Assembly (NCBI RefSeq): GCF_900113485.1 | Contig: NZ_FOPM01000003.1 | Span: 18,260 to 82,259, forward strand | DNA length: 64,000 nucleotides | Direction: 5' to 3' | Source of the DNA: Methylobacterium gossipiicola | GTDB lineage: Bacteria > Pseudomonadota > Alphaproteobacteria > Rhizobiales > Beijerinckiaceae | In this document: positions 59,984 through 64,000 of the stretch, in pieces | How the letters are laid out: every line of letters starts with the position of its first letter | Position numbering within the stretch: the first letter of the stretch is position 1 | Made by a program: the position numbers and the translations under genes | Notes under the pieces: model-generated | What the model saw: only the letters and a program-made list of their open reading frames with translations | Database searches by the model: none | What the model was told of the DNA's origin: nothing

Positions 59984-60507
59984 GCGAACCTCTTCTGGTG
60001 GGGGAGGGGAGCGGCGGGCCGGCCGAGCGCCGTAGGGCGCGGCGGGGCGACGCGCCGGGCAAAGGCCCGGATGGCGTCGGCCAGGGGCGGGGCGGGCGCG
60101 GCCTTCCCGGCGATGCGGGCGCCGGGCTGGAGCGGAAAGGTGACCAGCGAGATCTCCCACAGGTCGAGGCTGTGGAGCCGGCGCAGGCCGCCGCGCTCGG
60201 GCGTCGCCCGCTGGGTGCGAAAGCCGATGGAGAGCCCGTCGAGCGCGCCCTCGCGCAGGAGCGCGTCGAGTTCACGCCCCCGCTGCACGGCGAGGTTGAG
60301 CTGGCCGGCGACGCGCAGGCCGCGCGCATCTTCCGTCAGGGAGAGCCAGCGCCCGACGGGCTCGGCCGGATCGTGCTGCCACAGCATCCGCACGCCCGCG
60401 GCGCCCCGCGCGCTCAGGCTCGCCGCGAAGGCGCCGGGCGCCACCACGTCGCGCCCGAGATCGGGCACGCCGAACAGGCTGGCATAGCCGGTGAAATGGC
60501 CGTCCAT
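59980..60507 (-). CDS. prohead protease (GTA gp4)
   Basis: The 175-residue HK97-family (U35/S78) protease has GYASLFGVPDLGRDVVAPGA at its start, catalytic His45 (MLWQHDPAEPVGRW) and Ser93 (LDGLSIGFR), with a later acidic residue in LWEISLVTFP. It matures the capsid by cutting scaffold regions. It lies 76 bp downstream of the portal gene and is coupled to the capsid gene. Confidence 0.9.
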   Translation of the reverse strand: MDGHFTGYASLFGVPDLGRDVVAPGAFAASLSARGAAGVRMLWQHDPAEPVGRWLSLTEDARGLRVAGQLNLAVQRGRELDALLREGALDGLSIGFRTQRATPERGGLRRLHSLDLWEISLVTFPLQPGARIAGKAAPAPPLADAIRAFARRVAPPRPTALGRPAAPLPHQKRFA

Positions 60508-60583
60508 GAGGGACTCCGGGGTTCGGAAATGTATCGGTCTTTGGGGGGCGCGCGTCCGCTTCCTTGGCGGGCACGACGCTTCC

Positions 60584-61738
60584 TCAGTCGGTTGCCGCCC
60601 CGTACCCCACCGCCACCCGCTTCTCGGCGTCGCTCAGAAATCCCGCCTCGCCGATCCGGCGCCACAGGGATTCACGCTCGGGCGCCAGGGCCTCGATGGC
60701 GTCGAGGTCGGGCTCCAGCCGGGCCGGGCCGAAGGCGGGTTCCAGCCAATGGGCGAGGGATTCGGCGGTGCGGCGCACGAGGGGGATCACCGTCTGGCGG
60801 TAGAAGGCGCGGTTGGCCTCGGCGTAGTTGGCGTGGGTGTTGTCGCCCGGCAGGCCGAGCAGCAGGGGCGGCACGCCGAAGGCGAGGGCGATCTCGCGGG
60901 CGGCGCCGCTTTTGGCCTCCACGAAATCCATGTCCTTGGGCGAGAGGGCGAGCGGCTTCCAGTCGAGGCCCCCTTCGAGGAGGAGGGGGCGCCCGGCATT
61001 GCCGGCGCCCTGGTAGTTCGCTTCGAGCTCGGTCTTCAGGCGGCTGAACTGGGTGTCGCTCAAACTTCCCCCCGACGCCGAGGCGAACACGAGGGCGCCG
61101 GAGGGCCGGGCGGCGTTGTCGAGCAGCGCCTTGTTCCAGGCTCCCGCCGCGTTGTGGATGTCCAGCGCCGTCGCCGCCGCCTCCATGGGGGCGAGGCCGT
61201 AATGATCGCATCCCGGATGGAACAGGGTGAGGTGGAGCACCGGCGCGACGCCGTCGCCACCGAGGTCGTACCGCAGGGTGCGGCCGCCCACCGTGTAGGT
61301 GTAGGCCACGGGCCAGCCGTCCGGCCCCGGCACCACCCGCATCCGGTCGGGGCGCAGCCCGTGGAGTTCACGCAACCGTCCGTCGAGGCTCACGGCCGCC
61401 AGGTAGGCGTTGCCCGAGACCATGAGGTGTCCGTAGAGCGATTCCATGAGGCACGCCCCGCCCTCGCGGGGGTTCGGCCGGGCGAGCAGGCGCAGCAACG
61501 GATGCTCCGTGTCCGCGTCGGCCAGGACCAGGGGCAGGGAGGCGGCGGCCTCGGCGACGAGGCGGACGCAGCGATGGACTACGGCGTTGCGCTGGAACCC
61601 CTCGCGGGCGAGCGCCCCGCCCTCGCGCGCCGTCCACACGGCCCGGCCCTCGCCGTAGAACTGCACGGCGAGCGGCACCGCTTTCGCTTCGGGCACGGGA
61701 AAGGCGGCCCGCGCGAGGCGGATGAAGAGGTTGGGCAT
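60584..61738 (-). CDS. phage portal protein, HK97 family (GTA gp3)
   Basis: The 384-residue portal forms the DNA channel. Its family stretches include AVVHRCVRLVAEAAASLPLV, SLYGHLMVSGNAYLAAV, HPGCDHYGLAPMEAAATALD, DFVEAKSGAAREIALAFGVP and HANYAEANRAFYRQTVIPLV. The length is normal for GTA portals. The start ATG 61738 gives MPNLFIRLARAAFPVPEAK. It follows the large terminase by 61 bp. Confidence 0.92.
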   Translation of the reverse strand: MPNLFIRLARAAFPVPEAKAVPLAVQFYGEGRAVWTAREGGALAREGFQRNAVVHRCVRLVAEAAASLPLVLADADTEHPLLRLLARPNPREGGACLMESLYGHLMVSGNAYLAAVSLDGRLRELHGLRPDRMRVVPGPDGWPVAYTYTVGGRTLRYDLGGDGVAPVLHLTLFHPGCDHYGLAPMEAAATALDIHNAAGAWNKALLDNAARPSGALVFASASGGSLSDTQFSRLKTELEANYQGAGNAGRPLLLEGGLDWKPLALSPKDMDFVEAKSGAAREIALAFGVPPLLLGLPGDNTHANYAEANRAFYRQTVIPLVRRTAESLAHWLEPAFGPARLEPDLDAIEALAPERESLWRRIGEAGFLSDAEKRVAVGYGAATD

Positions 61739-61799
61739 GGGGCGATCCTTTTTCGCGAGGCCGGAACGGGCCTCCGGCGGAGCGGATGGCGCGACGCGG

Positions 61800-63074
61800 C
61801 TACAGCCGCCGGATGCGCGGCTCGGCGGCCCCCCGCAGCAGGAGGTGGGTCAGCGCCCAGACCAGGGCGTCGAGGCGGTCGGGCGAGGCGCCCGAGGAGA
61901 GGCCCTCGGGGCCGAAATCGCAGAGTTCGTCCTCGAGCGCCGGCAGGGCGCCGACATGGTGGACGCGGCCCTGCGCGTAGAGCACCGAGACCGGCTCGGC
62001 CCGCAGGTATTTTCCGCGGGTGGCGCGCACCGGGGTGACGGGCACCGAGGCATCCACCTGGGCGAGCACGCTCGTCACCATCTCGCCGCCCTGGTTGACC
62101 TCGACCACGAGGCCGTCGGCGGCGAGGCGATGGTACAGGGCGAGGGCCGCCGCCGCCCAGGTCTCGGGCGCGGCCCGGGCCAGGGTGGCATCGGCCAGCA
62201 CGTAGGCGTGGCCTGCGGCATCGAGGCCGGCGGCGACGATCCCGCAGGCATCGGCCCCGGCCTTCGAGGTGGCCGGCGGATCGACGGCGACGACGATGCG
62301 GCGCAGGTCGGGCGGCGCGGCGACGCGGCCGCGCTCCAGATTGTCCCGGGTCCAGAGGGCGTCGGCGCGGTCCTCGATGAGTTCGCCGTCGAGTTCCTGG
62401 CGCCCGAGGCGGGTGCCGGCGTAGCGCCCGACCACGGCGTCGAGGAAGCTCGGCGCGAGATTGTGCGCATTGTCGGCCGTGCGCGAGCGGCTCACCACGG
62501 TGGTGGGGTCGGCAAGGAGGCGGCGGAGAAGAGGAATCGGGCGCGGCGTGGTGGTGACGAGGCCACGCGGGGCATGGCCGAGGCGCAGGCCGAACTGGAT
62601 CATGTCCCAGGTGGCGTCGGCATGGCGCCATTTCGCGATCTCGTCCGACCACGCGGCGCCGAATTGCGGGCCGCGCAGGGAATCCGGCTCCTCGGCCGAG
62701 AAGGCGAGGCCGACGGCGCCGTTGGCGAAATCGAGGCGTTTTCGCGATGGCGACCAGCGCGGCCGGGGGCCGGGGAGGTGGAGGAGGCCGGACGGCCCCT
62801 CGATCATCACGTCGCGGACATCGGCGTAGGTCTCACCGATGAGCGCGATGCGGCCCACGGGCCGGGCGGTGAAGGCCGGGTCCCCCAGCGCCAGGGCCCG
62901 CACCCATTCGGCGCCCGTGCGGGTCTTGCCCGAGCCGCGCCCGCCCACCACGGCCCAGGTCGTCCAATTTTCGTCGGGGCAGGGCGGCAGCTGGTCGGCC
63001 CGCGCCGTGTGGAGCCAGTCACGGGCCAGCGCCCGGACGAGGTGCGGCGGCAGGCTCAGGAGGAAGGCCGGCAT
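61800..63074 (-). CDS. large terminase subunit (GTA gp2)
   Basis: The 424-residue packaging motor has Walker A GGRGSGKTRTGAEW (about residues 44-51), Walker B AAWSDEIAKW (about 140-145), coupling motif TTTPRP, and the RNase H-like nuclease domain with Asp265 (VVAVDPPATS). It pumps DNA into the head with headful cutting, as in RcGTA. I chose ATG 63074 (MPAFLLSLPPHLVRALARDW); ATG 63101 is an in-frame alternative. It overlaps the gp1 gene by 56 bp. Confidence 0.9.
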   Translation of the reverse strand: MPAFLLSLPPHLVRALARDWLHTARADQLPPCPDENWTTWAVVGGRGSGKTRTGAEWVRALALGDPAFTARPVGRIALIGETYADVRDVMIEGPSGLLHLPGPRPRWSPSRKRLDFANGAVGLAFSAEEPDSLRGPQFGAAWSDEIAKWRHADATWDMIQFGLRLGHAPRGLVTTTPRPIPLLRRLLADPTTVVSRSRTADNAHNLAPSFLDAVVGRYAGTRLGRQELDGELIEDRADALWTRDNLERGRVAAPPDLRRIVVAVDPPATSKAGADACGIVAAGLDAAGHAYVLADATLARAAPETWAAAALALYHRLAADGLVVEVNQGGEMVTSVLAQVDASVPVTPVRATRGKYLRAEPVSVLYAQGRVHHVGALPALEDELCDFGPEGLSSGASPDRLDALVWALTHLLLRGAAEPRIRRL

Positions 63075-63693
63075 CCGGCCGCTCGCCCATGAACGCCGCA
63101 TAGCGCTGCGCGATCTGCGCGCGCAGGGCGGGCAGGTCGTTTGGGTCGGAGCCGTCCGCCGCGCCGGATTCTGCATCGGTCTCACTCCCGCGAACTTGAG
63201 ACTCGGCGTCGAGGTCGTCGAGGAGGCGCTTGAGGCCGCCGAGATCCCGCAGCACCCGCGCCGAATCGAGGCCGGGGGCGGCTTCCGTGAGCGCGGCGTC
63301 GAATCCGGCGATCTGCCGGGCGATGTGGCTGCGCAGGGCCAGCCGCAGGGCGGCGGGGCCGGGCGGCGGCTGGGTCGCCACCTCCGGCAGGCCACAGGCG
63401 GAAAAATGCGCCGGGGCCCTGCGCCGGGACAGGCCCAGCACCGCGGCGAGGTCGTCGCGGCTGACGCCGTGAACCCGGTCGATCCGGGCGAGGGCCGCGC
63501 AGCGCGGAGCCGACCACGCGGCCGGCGGGGCTTTGGCCGGGGCCACGCGCCACCCGCCGTGGCGGTTCCACTTGCGCAGGGTCGCGGCGACGAGGCCGGT
63601 CTCCGCCGCGATCTGCGCCACGGTCCGGTCGGTCTCGCGAAACAGGCGTTCGGCCTCGGCTTTCCGGGCGCCGTCGATGGGGGTGAGGATCAT
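63019..63693 (-). CDS. small terminase-like protein (GTA gp1)
   Basis: The 224-residue protein has an N-terminal helix-turn-helix-like region (ARKAEAERLFRETDRTVAQI, then AAETGLVAATLRKWNRHGGW), a central helical region and an acidic, Pro/Ala-rich tail. Size, place and HTH fit small terminase (TerS), which recognises DNA for packaging or binds the motor. A GGAGAGG lies upstream of the ATG. It is the first gene of the cluster, with a promoter-like sequence 43 bp upstream. Confidence 0.7.
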   Translation of the reverse strand: MILTPIDGARKAEAERLFRETDRTVAQIAAETGLVAATLRKWNRHGGWRVAPAKAPPAAWSAPRCAALARIDRVHGVSRDDLAAVLGLSRRRAPAHFSACGLPEVATQPPPGPAALRLALRSHIARQIAGFDAALTEAAPGLDSARVLRDLGGLKRLLDDLDAESQVRGSETDAESGAADGSDPNDLPALRAQIAQRYAAFMGERPDAGLPPEPAAAPRPGAGP

Positions 63694-63735
63694 CGCCGCC
63701 GCCCCTCTCCATCCACACGTCTTGAGCGTGGGTTA

Positions 63736-63764
63736 TGGATAGCTCAGGAGCGTCGCGCTGTCAA
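63736..63764 (-). promoter_or_regulatory. sigma70-like promoter for the GTA cluster
   Basis: On the minus strand TTGACA (63764-63759), a 17-bp spacer and TATCCA (63741-63736) stand 43 bp before the gp1 start, in a patch of AT-rich DNA unlike its surroundings. The -35 is perfect and the -10 is weak. Confidence 0.5.
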
Positions 63765-63825
63765 TCATAAATTCCTATTTTCGGATTTTGGTCTTATCGC
63801 TCGGCTGTGGTGAGAAACGACGAAA

Positions 63826-63856
63826 GGCCGTGTCCGATGGGGATCGGAGCACGGCC
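63826..63856 (-). terminator. strong hairpin upstream of the GTA cluster
   Basis: Arms GGCCGTGTCCGAT and ATCGGAGCACGGCC pair over 13 bp with one bulge around a GGGG loop. On the minus strand TTTCGTCGTTTC follows, so it could end a transcript coming from the right of the window and insulate the GTA promoter. No gene is seen from 63694 to 64000. Confidence 0.5.
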
Positions 63857-63957
63857 CTGGGCGGGCGCGTCGGCCGGGCGGGGGCCTGAGTGTTGCTTAC
63901 AATGCTCCCGTTGCGCCGGTGGCTTCAGATCGGGAACCACCCGAGGTCGGGAGTTTT

Positions 63958-63971
63958 GTGAGGCACTCTGA
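63958..63971 (+). repeat. 14-bp direct repeat, right copy
   Basis: GTGAGGCACTCTGA is identical to 45390-45403 and in the same orientation. It lies 265 bp beyond the start of gp1, outside the structural block. Bases just beyond the 14-bp core differ, apart from a shared T-rich lead (TTTTGTGAGG versus CTTCGTGAGG). Confidence 0.6.
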
Positions 63972-64000
63972 ACCCCCGCCGCAGCGGCTTCGATGGCTCA

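Larger units (their letters stand above)
45407..63693 (-). mobile_element. gene transfer agent (RcGTA-type) structural cluster
   Basis: Sixteen intact minus-strand genes follow the RcGTA order from small terminase (gp1) to gp15, then a DUF2793 fibre. The cluster length is close to RcGTA plus inserts. It has terminases, HK97-type head genes, a siphovirus-like tail with a very short tape measure and the GTA-specific gp10, gp12-gp15 set. No integrase, excisionase, repressor, replication or antirepressor gene is present. Inserts are two antisense serine protease genes and one DUF606 transporter gene. Lysozyme lies just outside at 44.3-44.9 kb. Confidence 0.85.

Noticed and set aside
43422..63693. 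Active prophage
   Set aside because: No repressor, integrase, replication or antitermination genes, and gene order and sizes match a GTA; the direct repeat alone is too weak to claim integration.
1..64000. tRNA, rRNA, CRISPR arrays, known riboswitches
   Set aside because: I saw no tRNA T-arm/anticodon patterns in the intergenic regions, no regularly spaced repeats and no recognisable riboswitch cores; intergenic spaces are mostly under 250 bp.

Overview
This window is GC-rich (around 70%) chromosomal DNA from an alphaproteobacterium. It is probably a member of the Hyphomicrobiales, and Methylobacteriaceae is my best guess. The pointers are cytochrome c maturation genes in the alphaproteobacterial order ccmI-ccmE-ccmF-ccmH (cycHJKL), a paoABC-type aldehyde oxidoreductase, a MoxR/Bat operon, a PHB-depolymerase-family esterase, and a complete set of Rhodobacter-type gene transfer agent (GTA) structural genes. 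The genus is an inference from gene content only.

Left part (1-43 kb): mostly ordinary host genes. In order there are a truncated NlpC/P60 peptidase, an SDR oxidoreductase, MgtC, a haloacetate-dehalogenase-like hydrolase, and a seven-gene MoxR-DUF58-DUF4381-VWA-VWA-TPR-BatD operon (3.5-10.3 kb). These are followed by panC, a PHB-depolymerase-like esterase, paoABC on the minus strand, and an M20 peptidase leading into four coupled genes for surface glycan or glycosylation (17.4-24.2 kb). Then come a FIST protein coupled to a hybrid histidine kinase, gltX, a DUF333 protein, xerC, a histidine phosphatase, a NicO/DUF1007 nickel-cobalt uptake pair, a chemoreceptor, ccmIEFH, and a two-component system with a PepSY protein. 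The two-component operon is split by a vapBC toxin-antitoxin pair on the opposite strand.

Right part (43.4-63.7 kb): a GTA-like cluster on the minus strand, read from 63.7 kb down to 45.4 kb. Its order is small terminase, large terminase, portal, prohead protease, capsid, connector, head closure, tail terminator, major tail protein, GTA gp10, tail chaperone, a short tape measure, DUF2460, DUF2163, NlpC/P60, the giant gp15 tail protein and a DUF2793/C1q-like fibre. A lysozyme and two small genes follow at 43.4-44.9 kb. All frames are intact. I see no integrase, repressor or replication gene, which fits a GTA better than a prophage. Two secreted trypsin-like proteases sit antisense between capsid and connector, and a DUF606 transporter gene sits between gp14 and gp15.

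The most unusual signals are non-coding. One is a pair of about 110-bp repeats (43316-43426 and 53041-53151), in opposite orientation, whose terminal CCCTAG provides the TAG stop codon of the adjoining gene in both cases. Another is a 14-bp exact direct repeat (GTGAGGCACTCTGA) lying just outside both ends of the 18.3-kb GTA structural block. There are also a 31-bp palindrome with perfect arms downstream of paoC and two related 23-bp palindromes, one of them inside the MoxR/Bat operon. All product names come from reading the translated sequence; no database search was run.
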